Assembly (NCBI GenBank): GCA_025403435.1 | Contig: CM046333.1 | Span: 15,773,770 to 15,837,769, forward strand | Origin: Artocarpus heterophyllus | Lineage: Eukaryota; Streptophyta; Magnoliopsida; Rosales; Moraceae | Direction of reading: 5' to 3' | DNA length: 64,000 bases | Shown: in pieces, positions 46,899-58,860 of the stretch | Position numbering within the stretch: the first letter of the stretch is position 1 | How the letters are laid out: every line of letters starts with the position of its first letter | The notes under the pieces: generated by a model | What the model was told of the DNA's origin: nothing | The model's database searches: none | What the model saw: only the letters and a program-made list of their open reading frames with translations | Program-made: the position numbers and the translations under genes

Positions 46899-48895
46899 TG
46901 TTGGAAAAAAAAGTGTAAGGTGTGCAGCGGAAATTTTAAAATTTTAACATCAGAATATTTTTTCAAAACACAAGTTTGACATGCTATATGTATAAATTAA
47001 ACAGATCTTACTAATATTTATGTGCCGAAGAACTTCCGCAACGCGTGAAGAGAAGTAACGTTCCAGAAGAGCCTCAACCAACTGGTCTCGTTTGCTATTC
47101 TCTATCCACGATCGGAGTGAGTATGGGCTCACATATATAGCTCTTCCACTGGTGACTCTCCTTCCAACCAATCGAGAGAACTCAAAACTAGTGTTTGTGA
47201 GTTGTGAACAAAAGCTCTCAAGGAGTTTTCAAATGCTCACTAGAAGAGTATCACTCTTAATCTCTCAATTGATATTAGTAACTCATGAGACTTACTCCCT
47301 TTTTTATAGTGATTGGTCATAGGGTCAGTCCTTATCAGATTAGGTCTCAAAAACTCGAAACAGAATCAAGTTCGGATCAATATCTGATAAGATCCACGTA
47401 AAAACGCATAATCTTATCTCTCGCTGATCGGCAGGCCAAACACGTAGATCTGCAGGCCGAACTGCCGCGTAAATATTTCCGCGAATCTTTTATTTTCCAC
47501 CCGAGAATCTATAGGATAAAGTCTCTGTTTTGATTCAAATAACCTAATAGAGAAGTTATCTGATCAAAACAAACTTTATCAAGATAATCTCTAAGAAAAT
47601 AAATCAATTCACAATAATTCTACAAGTTTATCTTGATTTAATTTATCCAATTAAATCAATCGATAAACATACAAGAATTATCCGATCCCCATAATTCAAT
47701 AAGTTTATCTTAAATTAATTTTATTACAAAATTAATTTAAACAATAAACAGACATGAATTATTTGATTCTTTCAAATTTTAAACCAATCCGATAAATCCG
47801 ACATAAGTCACCAATTATTGAAAAAGCACGCCGTATTGTTACAGGATTTTGTGAGCTAGCAAAGGGGACCAAAATGGACCTATAAAGTTCAAGCTCTCGA
47901 TAATTATAAAACCCAATATCCCAGATATACATTTCACAATTATCAACTCCAACGCTACTCTACTAAAAGCTTGGAGCTGCATTCTCGAACTTTATAGAAT
48001 TACGAAGCCTGCATAGCTAAGTCTCCATGACATATCATAGTGTATCGTATCCTCATATGATAATCCATAATCAGCTTAAGGACAAGTTCTGTCTTGCCTT
48101 CCCAATTATTTTTATCTTACGTTCCATTATCTCACTATTAGAAAACTTACCATCCAAAGATAGTATATCATTCGGTTACACCTATGCATCCAAATGGTTG
48201 AGCGCTCCAGTTTTCCAATTACAGGATATAACGCATATAAGAGGATATCATTACTCCTAAAGAGGAGCTATGGATTCCATATCTATGAATAACAAGTCTA
48301 CGCTATCAAGAGTCATGCCTCCAACGTACCGGCATGCATATCACTATTGAGATGTGCCCTTTGGTACATCAAAAGACACAAGTCGAGACAACAGGCCCAC
48401 TATCCATCTCAGGATTAAGATACAATACAAATGATTGTCTAAAGTGAATCGATTTGCCAAGACAGAATTATTAATCCAAATCAATTCACTTTGTGTCCCG
48501 ATCCAACACATCGTCACCTATGACAACATGCCAATGTTTCTATTCATGGAGTCCAACTCCGATGGTCAAGATAAACCATCTCCCAATAAGGATACAGACA
48601 ACATAACAATCTTTGCATGAATAAAGCGCCCAACTTTATTCCATCGATTGCAGATCATATGTTTTAGACCGTTACCTTAAGAATCGTGTCTTCCGTATAA
48701 TCAGTCCATCATATGCCCAATTCTTAAAGGTTTAGACCAACATTCTCAGACTACTATTTGCTTAACATACATTCAACAAATATGAACGTAAAGAGGACAA
48801 GATTTGGTATATGTAAATGAATAAATTCTTTATTGATAAAAATGTCTCCAAAAATGTATTACATTTTTTACTCCTTAGGGCATACATATCTAACA
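46899..48895 (-). mobile_element. 3' LTR of the family B Copia element
   Basis: 1,997 bp, TGTTGGAAAAAA...ATATCTAACA as read on the plus strand. Nearly the same along its length as the 5' LTR, with scattered substitutions and small indels, for example a 7-bp difference around the CCCTTTGGTAC phrase. Confidence 0.9.
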
Positions 48896-48906
48896 ATCTC
48901 CCACTT
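48896..48906 (-). other. Polypurine tract
   Basis: The minus strand reads AAGTGGGAGAT directly before the TGTTAG start of the 3' LTR. Confidence 0.85.
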
Positions 48907-50023
48907 GCACTAAGTGAGTAAATACAGCAAATCTCACATCCCATAGCTTCCACATGTTTCTCGAAGACTCTCCCTGTAAGTATCTTCGTAAATGGATCAG
49001 CTAAATTGTCCTCTGACGCGATCTTGCACACCGTGACATGCCCGCCCTCAACGAAGTCCTTTATCACATGATACTTTTGATCAATATGTTTACTCTTCTT
49101 GTGAAATCTTGGTTCCTTAGCATTAGCGACTGCCGCACTGTTATCACAGTACAGTGATACCGCCTTATCCATGCCAGGAACAACCTCAAGATCTCCAAGG
49201 AACTTGCGGAGCCATACTGCTTCTTTCGAAGCATCACTAACTGCCACATACTCGGCCTCCATTGTTGAATCTAAAGTGCAATCTTGTTTCGCACTTCTCC
49301 AACTGATGGCACCGCCACCTAGAGTAAACACAAACCCCGAAGTCGATTTCTTAGAATCCAAACAGGATTGAAAATCCGAATCAGTATACACTAGAGGAAT
49401 TAGGTCATCACCCGAATATACTAGCATATACCCTCGAGTCCTTCGCAAGTACTTGAAAATATGTTTTACCGCAACCCAATGGTTCGGTCTTGGATCTGCC
49501 TGAAATCGACTTACAATCCCGACCGCATAGCTAATATCCGGTCTTGTGCAAAGCATGGCACACATGAGACTACCCACTGCTGAAGCATAAGGCACATTTT
49601 TCATGTATTCTCTTTCTTCATAAGACTTTGGAGAGTCTTTCTTAGAAATAGTAATTCCAGACCTAGATGGTTGCCCACCTTTCTTGGAATCCTGCATTGC
49701 AAACCTCCTGAGAATTTTATCTATGTAGCCAGCTTGTAACAAAGCTATCATTTTGTTCTTCCTATCCCGAAAGATCTGGATACCGAGAACAAAATTAGCC
49801 TCACCTAAGTCCTTCATGTCAAACTGCTTGGTCAACCATAATTTGACCGATGACAACGCCCCAACGTCATTGCCAATTAGCAGAATGTCATCTACATAGA
49901 GTAGTAGAAAAACCACCTTCCCATCCTTTATGTGTTTATAAACACATGATTCATCCACATTTTGTGAGAACCCATAAGTCTTGATCACCTGATCAAATCT
50001 TATGTTCCAAGAACAAGAAGCCT
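48896..50023 (-). pseudogene. Copia pol, C-terminal part (reverse transcriptase end and RNase H)
   Basis: The frame runs without a stop from the insertion site at 50023 through SCSWNIRF, the catalytic LLLYVDDILLIGND, the PYASAVGSLMCAMLCTRP connector and RNase H motifs YTDSDFQSC, TMEAEYVAVSDA and LYCDNSAAV. It reads on through the polypurine tract into the LTR and stops at 48762. This part of pol has no internal lesion, so most inactivation lies elsewhere. Confidence 0.9.
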
Positions 50024-51016
50024 TGTAATGCCCCTATATGGGGGTTAACAGTTTTTAATGAGATAAAATAAAAATTAAAAATAAAAGTAAAACCTTAAAA
50101 ATAAAGTTGCCCGGGGCTTAAATGAAAACTCTCAAATCAAAAATAAAAATATAAACGACAAATAAACCACAGTTTAATGTAGCACCTTAAATTTAATAAT
50201 ATAAACTGTCGTCATCATCATTTTAACCCTCAACGTATTGTAATACAATTACAGAAAGTAACAATTGATGCTTACATTATCATGAAGAACATTCCCAACA
50301 ATTGAAGCAGTCTCAATATAATATAGCTACATCACTTCCTCAACTATTTTTCTCGTAGCCACCTCACACTTAGTGAGTCCTGAAAAGATAAAAATATAAG
50401 GGAATGAGCGACACTATGCTCAGTAGAGAAAACCATTATTCACCTTTAGGTTTTTATCATTACCACATTAAAACCTGCATGGTTAGTTAATAATTATTAT
50501 TATCCAGATTATGAGATTTATTATAATCATATTCTGTGGATACCATAGTTAATCATTACCGAGTTTCATACATATACATATATACAAATATTATAGTTCA
50601 TCATTATTCCTAGGTACCCACATTCAATAGAGTATCACTCAACTCATCGAAACCCAAAATGGCGTGCTTGATCACCCTCTAAAAATTCCAAGGGTGTTCC
50701 GGTGAGGGGACATCAAGCCCTGAGTCCTCACCAAGTCGATTCCTGTACAGTGTGTTCTGGGACTTTCAACCCAAGGAAGCGTCATCACCTTCCCCCTATT
50801 TTACCTTTTAGGGTATTCATGCCTAAGGACGTAACCGCCGCCCTCTTTATGTCTCACCATTTCTCTATATTAAATCATTATTAATAGAGTCAGTTTTCCT
50901 AACCATGCTTCTCAATTTATAACAAGTGTAAATTCATTATGTTCCTCGCCGAACAATACAAGACGAGTCCATGTCATAGTTTTATATGTGATGCTTATAT
51001 AATATCAGTTCAACAT

Positions 51017-51052
<36 letters not shown>

Positions 51053-52347
51053 CGGTAAAACAATCAATTTTAATTCTATAAAAACCTCACAAAAGATGAG
51101 TAATAGAATCCCTACCTTTCAAGCTTATCAACAATCTTTTAATCCTGAAATCAATTAACGTTAGCTCCATACTCCCTTGATCCTAAGGCGTGCATAAGGA
51201 CAATTAAAACTAAAGCACAACATACAACTACATTCATAAATAAATCATGTGTAAACCTATCTTACTAGTATGCCATTAAAGCTTTTATGTAAATCTCTTT
51301 TGAATACCACAGTAAACAATTTTTGTCTTAACACAATATAAAATGTGAACAAGTAATCTATATGTTTTAGTCCCTAATAAGATTCATCAATCACTTAGGA
51401 TAATATTGGAAAGGTTGCAAGACATTAAAGAATTAGGTGGTGAGCAAAGATGGGTTCTTGGTTCAGGTTAGCAGCTGGTATACCATAACAAACTGGCAGG
51501 TTTACTAGTTTTCAATCTGAAAATTGAATAATTCTTAGAAAAAAAAATACAACTCCGATTTAGGTTTATGATAACTCGTTAGAAAGCTTAGGATGCTACT
51601 TTTCAAATATGCAAACCAATTCATAAAATTCATTTTAATTTAATCCCAGAATTTCAAGAAATAGCCACTGCACATAGAGGTATTACAAAGTTTAACAATA
51701 TAATTTTTCTGTCTAGGGCATATACACTTAGACTTTATACATATGCTCCAAAATAGCAACAAACATATACTTAGGTTTAAGAACGCAAATTTGAATAATC
51801 CTTTAGTATAAAAGAAAATTTATAAATGAAAGACTAAATTTGTTCATAAGATTCTAACCTCGGATTATGGTTAGTTGGAAGCTTGAAATGGCTTTCAAAA
51901 CAGGTTCCTTATGGCTGCCTTGAAGAAGTTCTCTAAGTGTTTTGCTTCAGCAAAGAAATGAGAATAAGAGTGTGGGAACCGTGGAAGAGAAAGAAAGAAA
52001 AGATGAAGTCTTTGAAGCGAAGTGATAGAAACAATTATAGAGGAGACATGTTGAAGCATGTCACGGAGGAAATAAAGAAAATGAGGGTCAATAGTAGTTG
52101 GAAAAGATATCCTTATGTCTCATCTAGAGACTTTAACACACATAATGTCAATATGACATTTTTGAGATTTATTAGAAGTTCTAAAGCTTTTTAGTAAACA
52201 TACTAAATAAATATAGGAGAATGTTAGAAAATTTAAAAATAGATACAAATAAATATTGTAAAATAAATTTAAATGAAGCATTTTTTTTATACACTAAAAA
52301 TTAATTTAATTACCTTAATACCCGTTAGGAGAATAACGGGTGTCACA
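50024..52347 (-). mobile_element. Solo LTR of family A inserted in Copia reverse transcriptase
   Basis: 2,324 bp with TGTAATGCCCC and GGGTGTCACA ends as read on the plus strand, flanked by a perfect AGCCT duplication (50019-50023 and 52348-52352). Removing it and one AGCCT restores the frame KSIYGLKQA-SCSWNIRF. The sequence is closely colinear with 3335-5303. No internal domain remains, indicating LTR-LTR recombination after insertion. It contains an AT microsatellite at 51018-51050. Confidence 0.95.
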
Positions 52348-54218
52348 AGCCTGCTTAAGTCCATAAATTGACTTTAACAGCTTACAAACCTTACCCTCCT
52401 GACCCGTGACCTTGAACCCGTCTGGATGTTCTATATAAATAGACTCGTCAAGATAGCCATTTAGAAAAGCCGTCTTGACATCCATCTGTCAAATCTCATA
52501 GTCGAGAGTGGTAGCTATGGATAAGAGAATTCGGATGGACTTAAGCATGGCTACAGGCGAAAATGTTTCCTCATAATCGATTCCTTCCTTTTGCGTATAA
52601 CCCTTAGCTACCAGTCTAGCCTTAAAGGTTTCGACCTTTTCATCTACTCCTCTTTTCCTCTTGTAGATCCACTTACACCCTATGGGTTTTACCCCTTCGG
52701 AAAGATCCACAAGCTCCCAGACCTGATTAGTCTCCATAGACTTCATCTCTATGTTCATGGCCTCTGTCCATAGTTTTGAATCAACATCCTCCATAGCTTC
52801 TGCGTAAGTATAAGGATCCCTATCATGTTCATCCGGTTCAGCCAAGAAGACCTCCCCATTGAACATATACCTCTCAGGTTGATGCCCGATCCTCCCACTA
52901 CGTCGAAGCCCCTGAGATTGTTGTTCAAGTTTGTTTGGTTTTTCTACACTGATCGGAACGGTTTCATTCGAAACCTGCTGAGTGATTTGATCACTCCTTA
53001 ACTCCTCAAGCACCACTTTGCTTGGAGGTTTAAAGTCGTCCATGTAACTCTCCTCAAGGAAAGTTGCATTCGCAGAAACCACGACTTTATTTTCCCTCAG
53101 GTTATAAAAATAACCCCCTTTAGTCCCTTTTGGATATCCTACAAACACGTAAACTTCCGAACGTGCTTCCAACTTATTCGGATCCTTAAACAGGACATGA
53201 GCCAGACATCCCCACATGCGAATATAGTTTAAGGATGTCTTCCTTCTTGTTCACAACTCATGAGGAGTTTTAGGGACCGATTTTGAAGGCACATTGTTCA
53301 AAAGATAACATGCAGTTTGTAGTGCATATCCCCAAAAGGATAAAGGTAATGATGAATAACTCATCATGGACCTGACCATGTCCAACAAAGTCCTATTTCT
53401 TCTCTCAGCTATGCCATTTTGCTGCAGAGTGCCCGACGCAGTTAAATAGGATAAAATCCCATTCTCTAACAAGTGTCCCAGGAACTCATCAGAAAGGTAT
53501 TCTCCATCTCGATCGGATCGAAGTGCCTTTATGGGTCTACCCAATTGCTTTTCCACTTCAGCCCGAAACTCCCTGAACTTGTCAAAGTTTCGCTTTTGTT
53601 GTGCATCAGGCATATATACCCATATCTTGAGTAATCGTCAATAAAAGTGATGATGTACTCATACCCTCCTCGTGCCCGGATGTTCATCGGTCCGCAAACA
53701 TCACTATGCACAAGTTCTAGAACCCCTTCGGCCCTATTGCCTTTAGACCCGTATGGTCTTTTGGTCATTTTACCCTCTAAACAAGATTCACATTGAGGTA
53801 TAGATTCCACCTTTAAGTGACTTAAAGGTCCATCCCTTACCAACCTTTGAATCCTATTCAGGTTAATGTGAACAAGGCGCAAATGCCAAAGATAAGTCTT
53901 ATTAGAGTGAGAAGTTTTAAGTCTTTTGGAGTTATTATCATCCATCTCAGCATTAAGCAATAAGTCTATTTTAGGTTTGATAAAATATAGATTATTTTGC
54001 ATCCATCCAGAACAGATAAAAGATTTATTTTTACGAATTACCACTTTTTCATTAAAAGATACCATGTAGGAGTCTTTAAACAAACAAGATACAAAAATTA
54101 AATTCCTTTTAAATTTAGGAACATAAAAATAATCTTGCAAAAATAAATTCCTATAGTTATCAAAGTAAAGATGGACGTCTCCCACTGCTTCCGCTGAGAC
54201 CAAGGATCCATCGCCCAT
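52348..54218 (-). pseudogene. Copia pol, N-terminal part (integrase and start of reverse transcriptase)
   Basis: Begins after a one-base shift near 54218 (MGDGSLVSAEAVGDV). Contains the pre-integrase YLWHLRLVHIN, integrase core residues in [17 protein letters not shown] and [10 protein letters not shown], then the RT start [17 protein letters not shown] and [14 protein letters not shown]. Defects: a one-base loss near 53588 (SETL instead of SETFDKF), TGA at 53251-53253 where the family has Trp (HEL-W) and TGA at 52489-52491 in DYEI-x-QMDVKTAFLN. Reading continues in the same frame after each stop up to the solo LTR. Confidence 0.9.
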
Positions 54219-55192
54219 CGAAGCGTGAAGTCTTCATGTAGCAGACTTCTCGTTTCTTTGAACCCCTGTAGAGAAACACAAACATGATTAGTTGCACCAG
54301 AATCTATGACCCAAATGTCACTGGATTCCTCAACCAAACAAGTTTCTAAATACAGAAGATCACACCTACCTCCTTTGAAAAGGAAGTCCTTGCAATGCTT
54401 CTTAATATGCCCGATTTTACCACAAAAGAAGCATTTAAGCTTCTTTGGGTTCTTCTTCTTCTTCTTCTGCTTGCTTTTGGTATTAGCAGGAACAAAAGAC
54501 TTCCCATTCTTGGCCCGTTGCTTCTTTCCATTCCCAGAGTTAGAATTGGAACCAGAAGCAGCTACCATGTTGGCCTCTCCACCCGTAGGAGACTCCCTGA
54601 TCAGCAGTTCAAACTCCTGCAACTGTTTCATCAATTCTATCAAGGTCATATCCCGTCTATTGCTTAAATTAAATGTAGCTCTAAACGGAATAAATTCCTT
54701 AGACAGAGTCTCAAAGACCATAGTCATCTGAGTTTCAGCATCGATGTCGGCTCCATTGGTTTGAGCCTCAACGAGGTAACCCATAACCAACATCATATGC
54801 TCCTTTACAGATGTCCCCGGTCTCTGTCTACAGTTTAAGAGTTTCTGAAGCTCCCCTTGCCGCTTTGTTATGGCCTGGCCTCCAAACATGTCTTTAAGAT
54901 TATCCAAGATCTGCTTCGCAATCTCATAATCTTTATGTTGAGCCTGCAGCACATTATTCATGCTGGCCATAACATAGCAGCGGGCCTGATCATTAGCATC
55001 TTTCCAGCGATCATACGCTTGGAATTGCTCATTCGATGAGTCTCCCGTAGGCTCGGGAGAACAAGGGGTTGTCAGAACATATTTCAGTTTCTCAAAGGAC
55101 AGGACGATATCTAGGTTCCGTTTCCAATCATTATAATTCTCACCGGTTAATTGATTTTTGTCAAGTATCGATGATAAGGTGTTTTTAGACAT
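54215..55192 (-). pseudogene. Copia gag and protease
   Basis: Starts at the ATG of MSKNTLSSILDKN (55192), preferred over an upstream in-frame Met because it matches the usual Copia gag start. A UBN2/retrotran-gag type region is followed by a Lys-rich stretch, the zinc knuckle CFFCGKIGHIKKHC (near 54394-54435) and the protease active site WVIDSGATNH. A one-base deletion near 54218 breaks the link to integrase; the shifted frame runs to 54098. Confidence 0.9.
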
Positions 55193-56842
55193 TTTTAATC
55201 TACAATAAAGAATCATATACCAAACATAAGCAAACATATAATAATTTAGTAAGATAACACAATCATGTAAAATCATACAAATGTGTTTATATGTTAAAAC
55301 CTTAAAAATATCACAACCTTACAACGATAATTCCCAATTCATAATTCAACAAGCTCCTAGAGGAGTCATGCCAAATTCAATCAGGAACACGGATCCCCTC
55401 CTAATTAATATATGCCATCCAGGACCCGTATGATCGAGCATATATTAATAATCGTTTATTTGGCCATTAATTTTATTAACAGAGCTCCTAGGGGAGGTTA
55501 ATAATAAAATTAACGTGAGTGTATAACCATCGTTTCAGTATTTTATCCATGGTTTATAATCACCACCTAGGGGTGTGCAACCATAAATCATTCTAAAATA
55601 CCTTATCCTCTCAGAGATCCAATCTGGTACATGATAGAAATCCCTTCCTTGGGGTCGGGACCACCATGTTCTTCTTATGGACCAACGATGGATGCCTTAG
55701 GTTCTCTCTTCGAAAACCTTCTCCCACTCAATCTTTTGAAGTCAAGGTTTTTATTTTAAAATTATGCATGAATAATTTTAATATGAGCGGCACTTCCTAT
55801 TCTATATGAGATGTTATCAATGTACATGGCAAATCATATTATAATGCAGACAAGCAAAGCAATCAAGCAAAGCTACAAGCAAAATAATAATAACCGTAAT
55901 ATTATGGCTCCATCCTAGAGAATAGAAAACTACGATTACAAGAGAATAATCGATACATAAATCGATTCTTCATCCTTGAATCCTCAAGTTGTATCATTCT
56001 TCACATAATTCCCATCTTCAAGTCTTTAATCCCGTATGAATCAAATATTTCATATTTTCGGTCATATCCAAATTTAATGTTTCTTAGAATTGTCTCAAAA
56101 ATAAAATTAAAACTGCACTGTAAAAATTGCACATTTTTTGGAAATTTTTCAGCTCTCGGTCGGCAGGCCGATTTAGGTGATCGGCCTGCCGGTCATGCTT
56201 CATCGGTCTCCCGATCAAAAAGATCGGTCTGCCGACCCATGAAAGTTTGGCCTGCCGGCAGAGCCAACCTATTTCTACCCCACTGTCGGCCTGCTGAACC
56301 ACACGTCTGGCATGCCGAACTGAAGGTTTGGCATGCCGACCGAGTAGAAATCTCCATTCCAGAAAATACAATTTTAATGTAATTCATCAATTTTATTTTT
56401 AATAATTCAAAAACATAAAATTAAAGACACAGGAAATACCTGGGTGCGCCATTATCGATCTTTTAGATATGACTTCTCGATCCGTCTTCTCCGAATAATT
56501 ATTTAATTACAAAATTCTTACAAATTTAAAATTAAATAACAATTCTTAGACGGAGATGATAGTCCGCCATCTAATTACATGAAAAACTAGATACATATTC
56601 TAACCTCTAAGGAACCATAACCGGTATAAATTAATAAATTAATAAATAATTAAATAATAATTTAATCAATCATAATTAATTAATGAACATTCACCACATA
56701 ATCCATGACAACATATAATTATATAGAAACCTAGAGTGCCGACTCTATTTGTAAAATTAAATTCAAGCATTGGAGAGATTAAGATCACAAATTTTATACA
56801 TACAGTATGATCACAAACTTGTAAATTTATGTAAAAACCTTG
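55193..56842 (-). other. Untranslated leader of the Copia element
   Basis: A 1.65 kb non-coding leader between the primer site and gag. It contains the palindrome array at 56157-56342. Frames in this stretch, on both strands over the array, are by-products of its repeats. Confidence 0.65.
56157..56342. repeat. Array of about eight imperfect GGC-TGCCGA palindromes
   Basis: GC-rich units near 56157, 56179, 56201, 56222, 56246, 56284, 56306 and 56327, each a variant of ATCGGCCTGCCGATC, spaced mostly about 20-25 bp in strongly AT-rich DNA. Single related units also occur in both LTRs (near 47422-47470 and 57382-57425). Confidence 0.8.
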
Positions 56843-56854
56843 GCTTTGATACCA
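56843..56854 (-). other. Primer-binding site of the Copia element
   Basis: The minus strand reads TGGTATCAAAGC, one mismatch from the initiator tRNA-Met complement, two bases after the LTR end. This is the standard Copia spacing. Confidence 0.85.
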
Positions 56855-56856
56855 AT

Positions 56857-58860
56857 TGTTGGAAAAAAAAAAGTGTAAGGTGCGTAGCGAAAATTTTAAA
56901 ATTTTAACATCAGAGTATTTTTCCAAAACACAAGTTTAACATGCTATATGTATAAATTAAACAGATCTTACTAACATTTATGTGCCGAAGAACTTCCGCG
57001 ACCCGTGAAGAGAAGTAACGTTCCAGAAGAGCCTCAACCAACTGGTCTTCTTTGCTATTCTCTATCCACGATCGGAGTGAGCGTGGGCTCACACGTACAG
57101 CTCTTCCACCGGTGACTCTCCTTCCAACCAATCGAGAGAACCCAAAACTAGTATTCCTGATTTGTGAACAAAAGCTCTTAGGGAGTTTTCAGATGCTCAC
57201 CAGAAGAGTATCACTCTTAATCTCTCAATTGATCTTAGTAACTCATGAGACTTACTCCCTTTTTTATAGTGATTGGTCCTGAGGTCATCCTTATCAGATT
57301 AGGTCTTAAAAACTTGAAACAGAATCAAGTTTGGATCAATATCTGATAAGATCCGCGTGAAAACACGTAATCTTATCTCTCGCTGATTGGCAGGCTGAAC
57401 AGGCCCCATCGGTAGGCCGAACTGCCGCGTAAATATTTCCGTGAATCTTTTATTTTCCACCCTAGATTCTATAGGATAAAGTCTCAGTTTTGATTCAAAT
57501 AACCCAATAGAGAAGTTATCTGATCAAAACAAACTTTATCAAGATAATCTCTAAGAAAATAAATTAATTCACAACAATTCTACAAGTTTATCTTGATTTA
57601 ATTTATCCAATTAAATCAACCGATAAACAAACAAGAATTATGAGATCCCCATAATTCAACAAGTTTATCTTAAATTAATTTTATGACAAAATTAATTTAA
57701 CCAATAAACAGACATGAATTATTTGATTCTTTCAAATTTTAAACCAATCCGATAAATCCGACATAAGTCACAAATTATTGAAAAAGCACATCGTATCGTT
57801 ACAGGATTTTGTGAGCTAGCAAAGGGGACCAAAATGGACCTATAAAGTTCAAGCTCTCAATAATCATGAAACCCAATATCCCAGATATATATTTCACAAT
57901 TATCAACTCCAACGCTACTCCACTAAAAGCTTGGAGCTGCACTCTCGAACTTTATAGAATTACGAAGCCCGCATAGCTAAGTCTCCATGACATATCATAG
58001 TGCATCGTATCCTCATATGATAATCCATAATCAGCTTAAGGACAAGTTCTGTCTTACCTTCTCGATTATTTTTATCTTACGTTCCATTATCTCACCATTA
58101 GAAAACTTACCATCCAAAAATAGTATACCATTTGGTTACACCTATGCATCCAAATGGTTGAGCGCTCCAGTTTTTCAATTACAGGATAACGCATATAAGA
58201 GGATATCATTACTCCTAAAGAGGAGCTATGGATTCCATATCTATGAATAACAAGTCTACGCTATCAAGAGTCATGCATCCAACGTACCGGCATGCATACC
58301 ACTATTGAGATGTGGGAGTCACCCTTTGGTACATCAAAAGACACAAGTCGAGACGACGGGCCCACTATCCATCTTAGGATTAAGATACAATACAAAGGAT
58401 TGTCTAAAGTGAATTGATTTGCCAAGACAGAATTATTAATTCAAATCAATTCACTTTGTGTCCCGATCCAACACATCGTCACCTATGACAACGTGCCAAT
58501 GTTTCTATTCACGGAGTCCAACTCCGATGGTCAAGACAAACCATCTCCTAATAAAGATATAGACAACATAACAATCTTTGCATGAATAAAGCAACTAACT
58601 TTATTCCCTCGATTGCGGATCATATGTTTTAGACCGTTACCTTAAGAATCGTGTCTTCCGCATAATCAGTCCATCATATGCCCAAATTTTAAAGGTTTAG
58701 ACCAACAGTCTCAGACTACTATTTGCTTAACATACATTCAACAAATATGAACGTAAAGAGGACAAGATTTGATATATGTAAAATGAATAAATTCTTTATT
58801 GATAAAAATGTCTCTAAAAACGTATTATATTTTTACTCCTTAGGGCATACATATCTAACA
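56857..58860 (-). mobile_element. 5' LTR of the family B Copia element
   Basis: 2,004 bp with TGTTGG...TCTAACA ends on the plus strand. It adjoins the primer site on its left (internal) side and abuts the right half of the old inverted LTR at 58861. Confidence 0.9.

Larger units (their letters stand above)
46899..58860 (-). mobile_element. Copia retrotransposon with both LTRs, minus strand (family B), inactivated
   Basis: Order on the minus strand: 5' LTR 58860-56857, primer site 56854-56843, leader with a palindrome array, gag-protease, integrase, reverse transcriptase, RNase H, polypurine tract 48906-48896, 3' LTR 48895-46899. Integrase before reverse transcriptase defines Copia. Coding defects are two one-base shifts, two in-frame TGA codons at Trp positions, and a 2.3 kb solo LTR inserted in reverse transcriptase. 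It sits inside an older LTR of the same lineage in the opposite orientation. No perfect 5-bp target duplication was found (AGTAT left, ATCTA right). Confidence 0.92.

Noticed and set aside
54306..54731. 141-codon plus-strand frame
   Set aside because: Shadow of the Copia gag on the other strand; the Phe-rich run is the complement of the gag Lys stretch.
56077..56382. Long overlapping frames on both strands in the Copia leader
   Set aside because: They are by-products of the GC-rich palindrome array; no protein similarity.
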